The notes under the pieces: model-generated | What the model was told of the DNA's origin: nothing | Databases searched by the model: none | Seen by the model: only the letters and a program-made list of their open reading frames with translations | Shown here: positions 50,470 to 63,866 of the stretch, piece after piece | Position numbering within the stretch: the first letter of the stretch is position 1 | Layout: every line of letters starts with the position of its first letter | Assembly: GCA_034509425.1 (NCBI GenBank) | Contig: JAVTVJ010000814.1 | Location: forward strand, 248,001 to 312,000 | DNA: 64,000 nucleotides | Direction: 5' to 3' | DNA from: Eopsaltria australis | Lineage: Eukaryota > Chordata > Aves > Passeriformes > Petroicidae | Made by a program: the position numbers and the translations under genes

Positions 50470-50720
50470 CTCAGCAAGCTCTTTGTAAATTTTATCACTT
50501 ATTTCTTAAAGTTGCAATTGCCTTTTAAAATTAGATTGTATTTAGTTCTTAATTAAATCGTCATCGTTCTACAAAACCCCACAGGCTTTGAGGTTTAGAT
50601 TGTCATTTTAAACAAAAGTAAAATGGTAAATGCCTTTTCCATCCAACACCATTAGGTATAATTAAGCAATGGGTAAAGCATACATCGTGCTATAAATGTC
50701 ATTTAGTTTTACAGTGAAAC
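50470..50720. promoter_or_regulatory. A+T-rich block, candidate conserved non-coding element
   Basis: A low-GC, repeat-free stretch with TTCTTAATTAAATCGTCATC, GGTATAATTAAGCAAT and similar words, about 1 kb left of the CpG-rich island. It looks like the type of A+T-rich intronic sequence that often proves conserved among amniotes, but this was not tested. Confidence 0.25.
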
Positions 50721-51753
50721 TCATCAACATTTATCAAAACACTGCCTCAAGAAAGAACGAGACAGCTCCAGAGAGTGACTTCCATTCGCTGCTGCCTTTG
50801 AAGCGTCTGCTCCAAGGGAGAGCTGCAGCAAGAAGAGCCTCCCCATTACATATTTTTATCTTTTGGGCTGAAATGTTCATTTTCTGCCACGTTCCCATAC
50901 GTGGCAGCATGGGTGGTGTGCAGCCATTGTGCACCAAGGTTTGGGAAGGGTGTCCTGGAGAGCCCCAAAGCAGGGGTGGGATGAGCAATCCCAGCTAGAA
51001 CGGGGCACAAGGCAAAGCCAAAGCCCACGGCCAGGGGAATTCATGGTGGGGCAGGACGGTGCCACTGCTCCTCGTGGGGACAGCATCCCTGTCACAGCAC
51101 TGTGTCCCCACAGCCCTGTACCAGAGCTGTGCAGCCGGGAGGACTGAGATAAATGGCATTTCATCCCTGCTTTCAGGTGAGACGCCTCTGAGCCGCCGCC
51201 AAAGGGACGTGAACTGTAAAGAAAGACAAACACCAGCAAGGCACAGCACCCGGCGCCGCCGTGCCGCTTCTGTTTTCAAATCTCAACATTTCCCGTGCTC
51301 TCCCGAGAAGCATTAAAACAGTCAAACTGAGCCCATTTAGAAGCAGTTTTCAATTTACTGCTCCTCCTTGATATCCAAGGCAAACACCAGCAGACACTGG
51401 CTCCATCCACAGGGATCCGGGCACCCGGTGCCTGCGCCGAGCCTGACGCTGCAGCTCCAGGCACCAGGCAGAAAAACAGATTTGAAATTGATGTTTCATC
51501 ATTACCCATCATTAAAAAATTATGCTGTTGTACAATCTCAGAAGTAGCAAGGAGTGAACGCTGAATGCCTCTGCAAGTGTTATTAATTCTCCCTCCCCGC
51601 CGTGGTGCAGAGGGGTGTTTTTGGGCGGTGAGGTTCTCTCCTCCTCCCTTCTCTTCCTCCTCCTCCTCCTCTCCCCGCCGCCCCGAGCCCCTGGCATCAG
51701 GGCTGTGCCGCAGCCGCTCTGAGCTCCGACATCTCCTCGCCGTGTTGGCAAGG

Positions 51754-51797
51754 CAACGGGAGCGCAACGGGAGCGCAACGGGAGCGCAACGGGAGCG
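51754..51797. repeat. 11-bp minisatellite, four units
   Basis: Four perfect copies of CAACGGGAGCG, each with two CpG, within the intron 1 CpG island. Confidence 0.95.
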
Positions 51798-51897
51798 CAG
51801 GGCTCCGGGGAGCCGCGCCCGCTCCGGGCAGCGCTGCAGCCGCCCCGCAGTGCCCCGAACGCGGCCTCGCTGCACACCCGGCACCCTGCCGGTGCCA

Positions 51898-51969
51898 TCC
51901 CGGGCTCAACACCCGGAGCCGTCCCGGGCTCCACACCCGGAGCCGTCCCGGGCTCCACACCCCGCACCC
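51898..51969. repeat. 24-bp minisatellite, about three units
   Basis: Units of TCCCGGGCTCMACACCCGGAG plus CCG begin at 51898 and 51922; the third, from 51946, diverges after CACACCC. Each has CCCGGG palindromes. Confidence 0.9.
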
Positions 51970-54900
51970 CCCCGGAGCCATCCCGGGCTGCTCCCGGCAC
52001 CGGGCTGAGCGATGCTGCTGGCAGTGACCATTCGGAGCAGCCCCGGGGACCCGTCTGCAGCTCCCTCTGCAAACTGCACGCGTGTGACCGTCGGGGTTTG
52101 GCCACAACTCGGGCAATCCCCACCCCAGCCCTTTGGCTTACGGGTTTGCCCTCATTGCCTGACTGGAGACACCCATTCCAATGGGACACGTGCTGGGAAC
52201 AGCAATGGCTACAAGGCAAAGGTGACACAAGACACGAGAGAGCCACGCAGCGCTTGCCATCTTATGGAAAACCCCCCCAAAATAAGTGAGGATACCCAAG
52301 AAACTCATTCTTCCTCCATTTTTTTGCCCTTCTTGTTCTCAAGCAAGTATTTTCCATCTCTTATGCTCTCTCCCACCTGTGGGAAGCCCTCACTGGCAGG
52401 CTGCACTGGGATGTCCTTAAGATCAGGGCAGGCAGGGGGGACAGCAGGAGGACACATTTTCTGCTGCTCCTCTGCCACGTTTCCAGGCTCAGATATAAAT
52501 GAATTTTGGTCAGCACACACCTGCACTCCCCCTCCAACAATCCCCCTCCTGCCCACAGGCAGTGTCAGAACTACCAGCAGGGAAACCAACTCCTGATCTC
52601 CAGCTCACTGCAGCGCCCTGAAGAAGGGAGGATGGATTTACAGGTGGAGTGAGCAGCACAGCCAGGGATTTTGGAAATGGACACTACATCCAGCACCAAT
52701 CCTCCAGGTCACCTTGTTTGAAAACTGCAAATACAGAGAGGCCACTCCACCAAAAATCTGTCTTCTTAACTGCTTGAAACTAAATTTAAAATGCATGTAT
52801 GCAGTGTTCCTCTCTGCTCGCTATTCTGAGCTTCTCCTTTGGCCTTATGATAAAAGAATGCAGGAAATTATAGCCAACCTTCCCCCAGCCCGGAAAAGAG
52901 AATTAATTACTGCAAGCACAAAGTCAGCGCTCTTCCAATAAACCAATGCAATCCATCCAGGCACTGAAAAGCAAGGAAAACATCCTGGGGGCTCGATACC
53001 TTGCTAGCCATTCACAGCATGCGCCGCCGTGGATATTGCACAACAGCTGTGCCCGGGACTATCACAAAGCCAACATTATCTCTGCCATTATTAGAATTAA
53101 ATAAAGCCTCTCCTTCTCGATGTGCCCAGGATTACAAAGCACCTCAAACCCCTGCAGGCTCTCGCCATGCCTGGCCCCACAGCGGCTTTACTGCTTTTAG
53201 ACCGGATTAGACTGACTGCCGTGACCAGTGACAAAGTTCCTCGACGTGCCAGGCTGCCACCACCCCCTCAGTGCCACCCACAGTGCTGCACAGAAGCTCT
53301 CTGGAACATTCTGAGGAGCCCAGTGTGGGCACGCAGGAGGATCTGAGGCTGGGGGGTCACTGCTCACCATCCCAACTCTGGCTTTTTCAACCCTGCTCTC
53401 CCCTGTCCTCCTGGGCACAAACCTGGCCAACATTGGGAGCCCCCAGAAAAATCTGGCGCACCACTTTTTCCCTGCAATTTTGGACAAACCTGCTCTCTTC
53501 TCGTGGCCACGAGGGAGCAGCTGGGCAGCACAGGGCTGGTGACTCCCCAGGCCAAGGTGCTGTCACCCAGCACGGAGCTGGCACTGAGCGCTGCTGCAGG
53601 TGGAACCAGGCGATCACACACAAACAACCTCCCTGCTTTCTGTTTGTACATACAGCGAGTGGATTTCAAATAAAAACACACTCCAACCATCAAAGCCAGG
53701 CAGGCTCCAACCCTCTTGTTGCCATGTCACAGGAGACGTGAGACCTTTTACAGATGTTGCCAACAGCAGCTGAAAATCTACCAGACATTTGCTTAGCATT
53801 TCTTGAAAGAACAGTTTCAATTAGACACATTCTTCACAGCTCTCTTCTCAAACCCCAACAGTTTGAAGAGATCTGCTTGTTTTTGCCAAGTTTTCACGAA
53901 CTGTAAGCCTGGCCCTCTCGCACTCAGCACATCAAGGGTAGGATATTTAAAACAAGGCTCATTTTCAATGGAAATGCTCCACAATAAATAACTCAGCAGT
54001 GCCGTTGTGAAAATTTCAAATTTCAGCAGTTGACTTTTAATCAGGAGCTGCGTTTGCACCCGAGAGCAAGTGAAACCCTCCCCTTAATCACTTGCATTTA
54101 AAACCCCTTTATAAAACCTGCTCTAACTCAGAGCACAGTCTGTCCAGAGCACCCCTCCTTAAGCCCCAGCAACCGTGACCTTCCAGTAAACGCTGCTGTC
54201 ACCAAACTGGATGACACACCACATTTTTGGAGCTACAAATGAAGGACAATTCCTCATGGGTATTTTTCTAGCAAGGCACTGAAATGACAGTCTGGCTCAG
54301 GCTGGCTTTTAAAAGTGGTTTATAAACGTTAAAAGGGTTTTTGCTGAGGAGCCACTTGGGCACATCCTTTAGTGAAGGTGCTTTTGGGTTGGGGATTATT
54401 CTTTTTGCTAAACCTGTCAGGGCTGTGAGTTACTGAAGGGTTTGCAGGCAGGCAGCTACTCTGGAGCACGGGTGTCATCAATCACTGGAGTCAGGCACTC
54501 ACTGGGTTCCACCTCCAAAGTTACACCAACCACTCACCCAGGCCTGAGCCCCAGCATCCTCCCTGTGAGCAGCACTCCTGCCTCAGCTCACCTTGGAATC
54601 ATTACCCTGGGATAACCGTTCTGTGAATGGAATGTATTAAGCTCAGCTGATGAGCTAAAACACTCAAGTTTTGTGGAAAAATGCTTTGACACAGACACCA
54701 TATGCTCAACACCCACAATGAGGCAGGTGACTTCAACCAGAAAAATTTACTTTTCCTACTGCCTGTACTTAATTTGGAAGCAGCTCATCCTGCTCTCACA
54801 CCCTGAACACAGGGATCTAAGCAGCGTGCATGGGAATGGATTGTGGAGCACAACAGATTCCTCTCCAACTGGGGCTGAATCCTCACTGTGGATACCCGGC

Positions 54901-57900
54901 GGCAGCCGTGCGGGGTGATGAACGGCTTTGGAGTTTGGGCTGCTGACGAGAACAAAACAAGCCATCTTGAATCTGAAGGTTTTATGGGTATGCTGTTTCA
55001 TGTAATTTCCCAAAAAGAACGAATTACACTGTGCTCATTAGCAAACGGCGCTGCACAAAGCAGAGGGCTCTGCAAGCGGATTACGCGCGGCAGCGCGGGG
55101 ACAGCGGATAACGACTCCAGTCAAATTCTATTTTAATGCGCCCAAAGAAACAATAGCGCAATCAAACGGGGGGAGGGAATCAGAAAAGAAGGAAATTCAT
55201 CTGCCGTACTCTTCCTTTCCACCCGAAATGCAATACAAGGAATTAAACTTGTCACTCTCAACTGCAAACTGCACGATACAGTGGAACCGCGTGCGGTTGC
55301 CTCTGGCACCGATGAGCCCAGGAATCTGTCCTGGCACAGCCAACCAGAACGTTTGGGAGTGCTGGCTTGCAGGATGGGAAGCATTGGTTCCCTGAACCTT
55401 GCACCAACTATTTTCCCTGGGGAAACTGCAAGTTTGCAATTGTTTACCCCAAACTGGCAGAGCGTTGTGGAGACATGAGGACACACAACATTATTATAGG
55501 CACTGTACTGGTGCCGTGCCTCAGACTGAGTCACAATCCACATTGTACCTGTTGCCTTACTCAAAATCCCAGGGACAAGTGTTTCACTCTGGCTCAGAGG
55601 GCTTTTGGTTTGTCTTCTAAACAAACATCAACAAAATGTTCTGTGATAGTTACCCACACAGACACGAACAGCCTGCCTCTGAGCAGCCTCGGCAATAACT
55701 CACTGCAGAAACCAAAGCAGTTCTTATTCAAACTTCACTTCTTATTTGGAACCCACCAAACTCTAGAGGAAACATTCAAAACAGGGAAGGTCTGAAACAC
55801 TCCGATACGAATCCCAGGTTTGTAAGTAAATGGGAGCTTGGCCAGGAGGATGCAACGATTGTCACCCATCTACATGACACGGGGCCTGTCACCAGCACCA
55901 GCCTGCATCCACTATTCCACTGCTGCTTCCCAAAGACCCGCTGGGGCAGGCACGTTCAGGAACAACAAGCTCAGTCAGAGCAGCTCCTCCATCCCCTGCC
56001 ACCCCACAGCTACTGAGGATGGTGCTGGAAGAAGCAAAACCTTCCAGAGCAGCAGGCGAGCGTTTTGCTACGCTGAGACTCGCTCAGCTGAGAACACCAC
56101 TTGCAGCACTTTTCTGGTCCAAAAAAGGCTCAATTGCGCCTCGTCCCCATCGCCAGAAATCATTAATGGTGAAACCCCAAAGAGCTGCAGCTTCTCAGCT
56201 CTCTCCCCTCGCTGCCACCCCGCTCCCCTGGCCAGAGCCTGGTCATGCTGCCAGAGCCGGAGGGAACAGGGAAATGTTCCCAATGGTGATCCCAATTAAC
56301 GAGCCCACAGCTATTCACGTTCAAAGGCTTCGCAGCTTCCATTGAACGTTTCCCTTTTGTCTTCCTGTCCCTTCCCAAAGCGAGGGCTCATTACTGCTGC
56401 AGGCCCGGCTGTAATTGCTTGGGAATGCGGCTCTCGGCACAATACCCCAGAGAAGCTGCTTTATGAGGCTCCTCGTGCTACTGAAGAATGCCATGAAAAC
56501 CCCAATCCCAGATGTCTGGCTCCGAACCAGGGAACTTGGCCGGCCTGACGAGATTTCCATCGTGCTGCTGCGGCACCGCGTTTATGTAAGGGCGGCACTC
56601 ACAAAGGGACACTGTAAAACAGAGGCTGCCCTGGCCCAGCTCCCCTCACAGGGAACAGCTCCGAGTCTCGGCTGCACCTTTCACCTTTCCTGCCCTACAG
56701 AAGACCTAGAAAGAAATTCAGCACCTGCACTTAAGTTTTGCCCAAGTGAAACCATGAGGGTGTCTTCTGCCCACAGGGAATGATCAGCCAGAGCATCTTA
56801 AAATAGGGCAGGGTCAATAAACACCTCGCTGTCTGCCAGGGTAGTGGCCAGATGTGCCAAACTCAGGGCAATTTGGACAGCATGGATAGTCAGAGTCATG
56901 GGGCAGCCTGTTCCTCACAGGAGACCAACACACCTTACAGCAAGGAAAAACACCTTATGGGCGAGCTCTTCAGCATCACAGAGGCAATGTGACAACAATC
57001 TTCTTGGGACAGAGAAGCAGGTCAGAAACAGCCTCCGAACTGCGGCAAGAGAATTACCTGTGGACAAACACCCCCCCAGTAATGGGCAACCAAATGACAC
57101 GGTGGAATTATGCACGTTAAGAGCTCTCACGTGGCTTAGAGCATTTAGAGCAGGGTTTGGACCAAAGCCAGATGTTCCAGTTTCTGCCTGAACTGGAAGG
57201 GATGACCGAAGGCAATGGGAGGCAGTACCACTAGAAAAGCACTGATTTATCTGCAGAAAACTGTCACCCTGTAAGAATCCTGCTCCTGTCAGGACAGCTG
57301 TACATGGACTGTAGCATCACCCAGCAGAACACGGGAGAGTGCTGCCACAGGAACTGCACTTCCCAGGGTGTCTGCAGTCGCAGCGCTTCGGTGCCAGCAG
57401 CACTCTAGGAACAGAAAATAAACACAGTGAAGCCTCTCAGGGAGACTGCCAAACTCAGAAAGCCAGCCCTCCGTGCAGCACCAGGAGCTTCCTCTGCGTC
57501 CCCAGGATGCTTTGGCACACCTGGACACACAGAACTGCTGTCCACCATTAAGAAAAGGATTTTTCTGAGTTCAGTATATCTTTTGCTGCCATTATTTTTG
57601 TCACCAAACACAACCCACCTAAGACGTGCTGATGCATCACAGGTACCGTGTGCTACCTGCGATGTGCATGGGGCTCTCCAAACCATCACCACCCAGCCCC
57701 AAAATGCACCTGCTCAGCAGCAGAGGAGGGAAAGCAGCTCTCCTGGCTCAGGGGGAAAAACCAGCTTTCCCAAACCACCCCCACTGTCCCACCAGGCAGG
57801 AGCACTGCAACCCTGCCAAGGACAGGGGGAAAGGAGAAAGTAGAATTGACGGGGAAAAGGACGTAGGGAAAGTCCTTAGCCACAGGCTCCAGACCACAGG

Positions 57901-60511
57901 GAATCCAGGTCTTTACTCATCGAAGACAAAGCTGAATTTTCCCTGTTTGTCAGCTCGGGTCCTGCTGCCACATCCCTCCTTCCCCCGGGGGGTTACGGAG
58001 AGGAAGGTTTTCTGCGAGTGACACCCATGGCGTTTGACAGATTGTCCTTCTGCGAGAGGGAAATGGAGGATCGGGTTGCTAAAAGCATCAGCCTGCTTAT
58101 CAATCTACGAGCAGCATCTTTAAAGGTCACAAGTGGGGAAAAAAATAAAAAATCAGCTACTCATTCTAATTCCTCGCAAACAGGAGCTCGTTTTTCACAA
58201 ATCCACCCTGCCGTGCTCGGTAACGTGACCTTTCACTTACAAAGAGAACAGCCAATTTCTGACTCTCATGCGTTGCTCTCCCTTCTTTTCCATAAATTAA
58301 ACGCAGCCTTTGTACCTCCTAACAGGCTTTTCCAGCAGTCCCCTAAAGCTGCCACAGCTGTTCTGGTTTTGGTCCTGCTGAGGGTCTGGAGCCCACTCAA
58401 TGGGCAAATAGGGAAAAACAAAACTTCACTGAAAAATGGGTTCTGTCACCACAGGAGTGCTGGATACCAGTTCAATCCCCAACTTTGCCAAGACTTTATC
58501 AGCATGATACTGGCCTCTCCAACGGGAATTTTTAATATATGAAGACAATAAAAAACAAGGAAACTTGACAATAAGAACATGACCTGTCCTCTCCAAACCT
58601 TTCCATTTCTCAACAGCTGCAAAAAGCCAAATCAAAACTAGAGTCAAGTTGGAAGATGTGGAAGTGGAGCCAAGTACAACCTGGAGGACTTGTGGAGCCC
58701 TCAGGGGAGACCACAACATGCCTTTTTAAAATCCTTGTCCGTTTTTAAATACTCCAGACTGCCAAACCCAAACCAGAAACACCCCAAAAAGCCACTTTTT
58801 GGAGCTGGGGGTGCTGACCTGGGCTCCCACCCAAGGAGGCAAAGGAACAGAGTCATTACCTCCTACAACACAGTACACACCCACAAAGGGGTTTAACAGG
58901 ATTTGCTTGAAAAGCCACGTATTTAACACAGTCGTTATATTTTGGCAGCAACAGATGTTGGCAATGGGAGGAGAGGTTGATCTTCAATTCCTGTATTTAC
59001 TCATAAGAACCTTCATTGCTCGTGAGTTCTTTTCCCACTCGCCTGCACAGCTCCAGCTCTTACAGGAGCAGAGCCCACAACATTTACCACGGCTGCTCTG
59101 CAATTACCTCTGATTTCAATTATCTCAGCATTCTGATGCTGAAGGTATCTGAAATGTCAGCATGGGATTCCACCCACACCCATCACTGCCCAACTTCCTT
59201 TTGGCCAGAAATGTTCCTGCATCTCCGGCTAGCCTGACAGTTCCTCCTGCCTGACAGATCACCTTGAGAAAGGGCTCACGCTGTCCTAGAAACCATCCTT
59301 CAACCTGGAGATGACCAAGGCTCCCAAGGCATGCTCCCAATGCATGAGATAACCACCACCATCTGGAAAACGTTATCCTTTCAGTGCACACCACACTGGA
59401 CAGCGGGAGAGCACCTGAAGTGAAGTTGCAGCTGTTCACCTTGCACACGTGTAGGGCAGAGTGAAGGGAAGCCCATCCCGGCCCACCCAGGCTGTGCTAA
59501 CAAGCAGATTCTATAAAAATACCCCGTATTCCTCCAATCACCAAAAATGGGAAGGTAGTAGCAGCCCTCCCTCGGCTCTGCTGGCAGAGGAGGGCGGTGA
59601 GTGGGTTCTGCTGAGCCATCAGGACCAACACCATTGGAGTGATGATGAGCCACGCGGGTACAGCCCAAGGCAGCGCGTAAGGAGCTGTGGGAGGGGAACA
59701 ACCACATTTGCATCGAGTTGTGGGAGCTCTTGAAGGGGATCTGGCAGATGACTGCGATTCTCTCCACCCCCGGTGCCCCTGGAGGTGAGTCAAAGATGAG
59801 TCAAGGCTGCGGGCAGAGGTGAGCACGGAACGACCACGCTCGGCTGAGGCTGACCAGCAGCATCAGCATCTTCCCCAAGTCATTGAGCAACCTCGTCTCC
59901 AGAGCTAATGCCGTTCCATATGTCCATGAATTATTGATCCCAGCCGCTCTATCAATTGCAGGAGGCAGAGGAGATCACAGGCAGTGCACCCTGTGAGAAA
60001 GCAACGCTGGAAAACTCAGTACAAAAGAAAAAGCCTCATTTTACAGATTTAAGTTTAGTTGTGTGTTGCCAGCAACTCCCTTCATCCATATCGCTATCAC
60101 TGGTATTTTATATCAGCTCTGTGCTTTTAATCCTAACTTTGTCTGGAAAATATTTCTGAGAGCAGCCTTTGTTTGCCACCCACCACTGCAAGGCTGCTGC
60201 CAGCTCCCGTAGCGGCACCGCCGACAGCATGTGCCAGATGAAGAGAATGGCATGTACCTGTCAGTCTTTGTCAGAGCAGCTATTTCTGGCTTAGGTTTAC
60301 ATGCACAGCCTCCTGCAAGCTGCTTGAAATCTCCATTTTATAGAGGGATCTGATGCTACCTGAATGCTGGCAGGTATGGGCACGCTGACAGCGAGCGGCC
60401 AGCACCGTGGGGTCCAGGCTCAGGTTGGAAAGGGCTGACTACAATGCTCAGCTCACAGCTCATTTCTTCACAGATTTAATTAACTCAAAAGCCTTTTGCC
60501 TCCACATTTGC

Positions 60512-60523
60512 AAAAAAAAAAAA
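60512..60523. repeat. Poly(A) run, 12 nt
   Basis: A simple run of A in intron 1. Confidence 0.85.
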
Positions 60524-63410
60524 GCATTTTACATCTTAAACTAGGGATAACAAGGGCAGTAGGGCTAAATCTCCAATCGATGTACAGACACTGCAACGCT
60601 TACGAAGAACTGATGAGAAACCAAATAAAAATGCTCTTTTGTGTTCATCAGCCCCGTTACGCTCCAGTATTTCATCCTCTGTTGTGCTTCAGAGCTCCAG
60701 CACAGTGGTCTGTCCTGGGGAAGCCTTTTGGACCAGATCTTTTGATGATTCTTCCTGAAAAGTGGACTTGAATGACTAAATACTGTATGAAGAAACACAA
60801 CCACACTCCAATGGCTGCTCAGGAAAGGTCCAAGGATAAACACCTTCTCCAGACAGTGCTCAGCTGCTGCTAAGGCTCAGGCTACTCTGGGCTACCAAAA
60901 TCAAAAATGGGAAAACACTAAAGATTTTGGAATTTTTGATGAAGGTGGTATCCAGCACCGTGATACACTTACCACCCTCCCAGAATGATTCTCTTCTGAA
61001 GACAGAAACAGACTCCTGTCTGCAATTGGAAACACTTTAAAACAGGCGGAGGGAAAACTTGTTTTTGTGTTTAAGCATGTGCAAAGTGAGCAGAAAGATT
61101 CAAACCTGGCTGAGACACCTGTGCTACCAAACCATAGAAAAACTCCTCTCAGGACAAAGCTCCCCACTTTACACCACAACTTGAGTCCACCCGAGCGGGT
61201 TCCTGCAGGGCCCAATACCCTCTTTGGAGAAGGACTCCTGCACACGATGCCTCAGGCTTTTCAAAGCCCATTCCCAGCTACGGCACCTCCCAAAGCAGGA
61301 CCTGGGGACATGGAGAGTGGCAGCCCTGGGACAGCTCTGCTGAGCACCAGTGGCAGGGCCATGCCTTGGAGATAGCAACAGCCACCATCACATCTCACAG
61401 AGCAAACACAGCGCCATGAACAAAAGAGATGTTTCAAAGTCCATCCCCTGATGTGCACAAGGAGAGAGGTCGTGCAGCTCATGGGTAACACAGGCACTGC
61501 CAGTAGAACTTGGGGTTGCTGCCATTTCCACTTAGGCAAGTGCTTTCACGAAGTTCCCACCCCAGGAAAAGTAACAGATTCTGGTTTTCCCAGTACAGTG
61601 ATAATGCTCTGTTCCATTTGCACAAGAGCTACTTCTCTTCAGTAATGGCTACAAACTCTGATCCTTACCACAATCAGCCAGCTCGCCCGCACCAGCATCA
61701 TTTCAGGATGAAAGCTGCAAAGGTGAAAGAGTTTCCCAACTGAAATTGTGAGAGCAGCCTCGAAAATAGCATCACACTAAATCCCGCAGCCAGTGAAAAG
61801 CCTCAAAAGGCATTTGCTGCACGTGGATTCTTTGAATCCAGTGACTTCCCTTTTCATCCCCTCGAGTACACTGAGCAGTGAGAGAAAAGTCTTCCAAACA
61901 CAGTAAAATAAAGTTCAGAGGGAGGTGCTGAATGAGTTTTAGTGCTCAGGTCAGACATTCCGATACTGGAGCTGGAACATCCTTTAAGTAATTGTAAGAA
62001 TCTTTTCTCCCACCTTCCCTCAAAGGCCAGAGGCCACTGCTGAGGGGCATGGCTGATCCCTGAGACTACACACACAACTGCTCATCACATATATATTTTC
62101 TAAATTATATGACACCAGGAATGGCTGAAACCATTATATGTCTGTAGAGAACCTGTCAGTAGAGAAGGTGCTGTTGAAAGCCAGGAACTCCCTGGTTCCC
62201 ATCCGAAGCAGAGCTTTAAGAGAGGCTGTTAAAGAACTAATCCACCTTTCTGCAACAGTTGGGTATCTGGGACAGTGGCAGACTGGCAGCTGTGGGCTCT
62301 GCCACTGGCACACACCAGATGCCCAACTCCTGGAGTTGATAATCCCAGGAATGTCAGCAGTTCACGCAGGGATATTTTATGCTTCACTCTATCCCAGCTG
62401 GAACTGCTCCTGCAGCCCTCAAGACCACAAAATGTTTACAGGCTGGAAAAGGATTCATCTGCTGGTCTGAAACTGGAGGACAGCCACAACAAGGAACAGA
62501 AGATTAAGCCAAGGTGCCGCGGCTGAGGTGGGAGCGGATGCCGAGTGCCAGAAATGCACGAGGGGAATGCGGAGGCTGTTGTGGCTCCCTGTTCCCTCCT
62601 GCAGGCAGGAAGAGCCCACCAGGCAGTGGGACACGGCACACACTCAACAAATAATCAGGTTTGAGCATCCCTTCCCCTGTGGAAGCCAAACACAGGATTC
62701 CAGGGTAAGAAAGCAGGGATCAGGGCATCCCTGGGGTGGGGGAAGCATCCTCAGCACGGCACCTCCCCGCTGGGAACATCCCCCTGCACCGAGCGGCGTC
62801 AGGGAGCCTTTTATCAGGGATAGACGGGATAAAAGCTCCGCTTCTGCACGAGAGTGACCGAATCTACAGGGATATTCCGTGCAAATTGTCTGGTTAGAAT
62901 AATAAATAGTGGCTTCGCCTTATAATGTCGGCCGCGCACAACACGTTCATTTGTGATCCGAGGCTCCGATTTAAGGGAGGAAGAAAGGATCCTCACCTGC
63001 CTGGAGATAAACTTAAGTAAATAATGTTTGCCATCAACTCCAAATGAAGAATGACAGTTAAATTTTATAATCATCTTCACAGCTCCAGGACTTACTTTAT
63101 ATTTTCTCAGGCTCATGACCCAGGGGTTGTCATAGCAACTAGGAAATCCTACCTTATCAGCCTCTTACATTTACATTCCTTACGGCTGCTTCCCTTTATG
63201 AATTAAATCCATCACGGTCTTCTATTCTCCAAATAAGAAGTTCTTAGGATTATCTCGCAGAAACAAGGATCAAATGCTTTGATTGAAACACTATGCAAAA
63301 GCTAATTCACTGGTGGTTTTCTTTAAGGGAAGATTGACTGTGCTACAAATAAATGGCTCTCATCCAAGCGTGCAGTTGGCAGCCGCTCGCAAAAAAAAGT
63401 TTAGAGAGCA

Positions 63411-63652
63411 AACACGGTTTCTGCAGCGTGTTCATGTTGCTGGAGAACGTTTCTACATCTGGACACTAAGAAGGGCACCTGCTCGGCCAGGCACTCTCTT
63501 CGTTTGCAGAATGTAACAAAGATTCAGTGCTAACATGGTTTCTGCAGCGTGTTCATGTTGCTGGAGAACGTTTCTACATCTGGACACTACGAAGGGCACC
63601 TGCTCGGCCAGGCGCTCTCTTCGTTTGCAGAATGTAACAAAGATTCAGTGCT
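63411..63652. repeat. 121-bp head-to-tail tandem duplication
   Basis: Copy 1 (63411-63531) and copy 2 (63532-63652) align without gaps and differ at only three positions that I can see (ACACGG/ACATGG, ACTAAG/ACTACG, GCACTC/GCGCTC). About 97.5 per cent identity implies a recent duplication. The unit itself resembles no repeat I know. Confidence 0.96.
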
Positions 63653-63847
63653 CCAGAGCAAGGAAATCTAAACACACCAAATACACGTGGCCATTCAGCA
63701 CGGGACAGATCCTGGGCATCGCTGACAGCCTGGATACTCCATGCACACACCAATAAACACAGAGGCGGCTGGCTTACAGACACTGAGCCCATCAGCCTGG
63801 GTTCAAAGACAAGATGTCACCAACAAACAGCATAAAATTCCATTATA

Positions 63848-63866
63848 CATAATTATATATATATAT
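63848..63866. repeat. TA microsatellite
   Basis: A short run of alternating T and A near the right edge. Confidence 0.8.

Larger units (their letters stand above)
51590..52100. promoter_or_regulatory. CpG-rich island inside intron 1
   Basis: This is the most CpG-dense stretch in the window. It includes GCCGCCCCGAG, GGAGCCGCGCCCGCTCCGGG and GAACGCGGCC words and sits between A+T-rich flanks. It contains two short tandem repeats (51754-51797 and 51898-51969) and, just before it, a CCTCCT tract. Such islands inside long introns can be alternative or enhancer-associated promoters, or GC-biased repeat expansions. Long open frames on both strands here follow from the base composition. No TATA box or convincing splice donor was identified. 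Confidence 0.5.

Noticed and set aside
51276..52246. Long open frames (202 and 244 codons, minus strand; 147 and 194 codons, plus strand) over the CpG island.
   Set aside because: High GC depletes stop codons on both strands and the tandem repeats generate repeated peptides; no domain is visible.
58018..58542. A 174-codon open frame on the plus strand.
   Set aside because: It shows no domain, signal peptide or splice pattern, and lies in ordinary intronic sequence; a frame of this length is tolerable by chance in 64 kb.
60415..60440. A second CR1-like word (CTCAGGTTGGAAAGGGC).
   Set aside because: The similarity is too short and the flanks do not fit the CR1 3' end.
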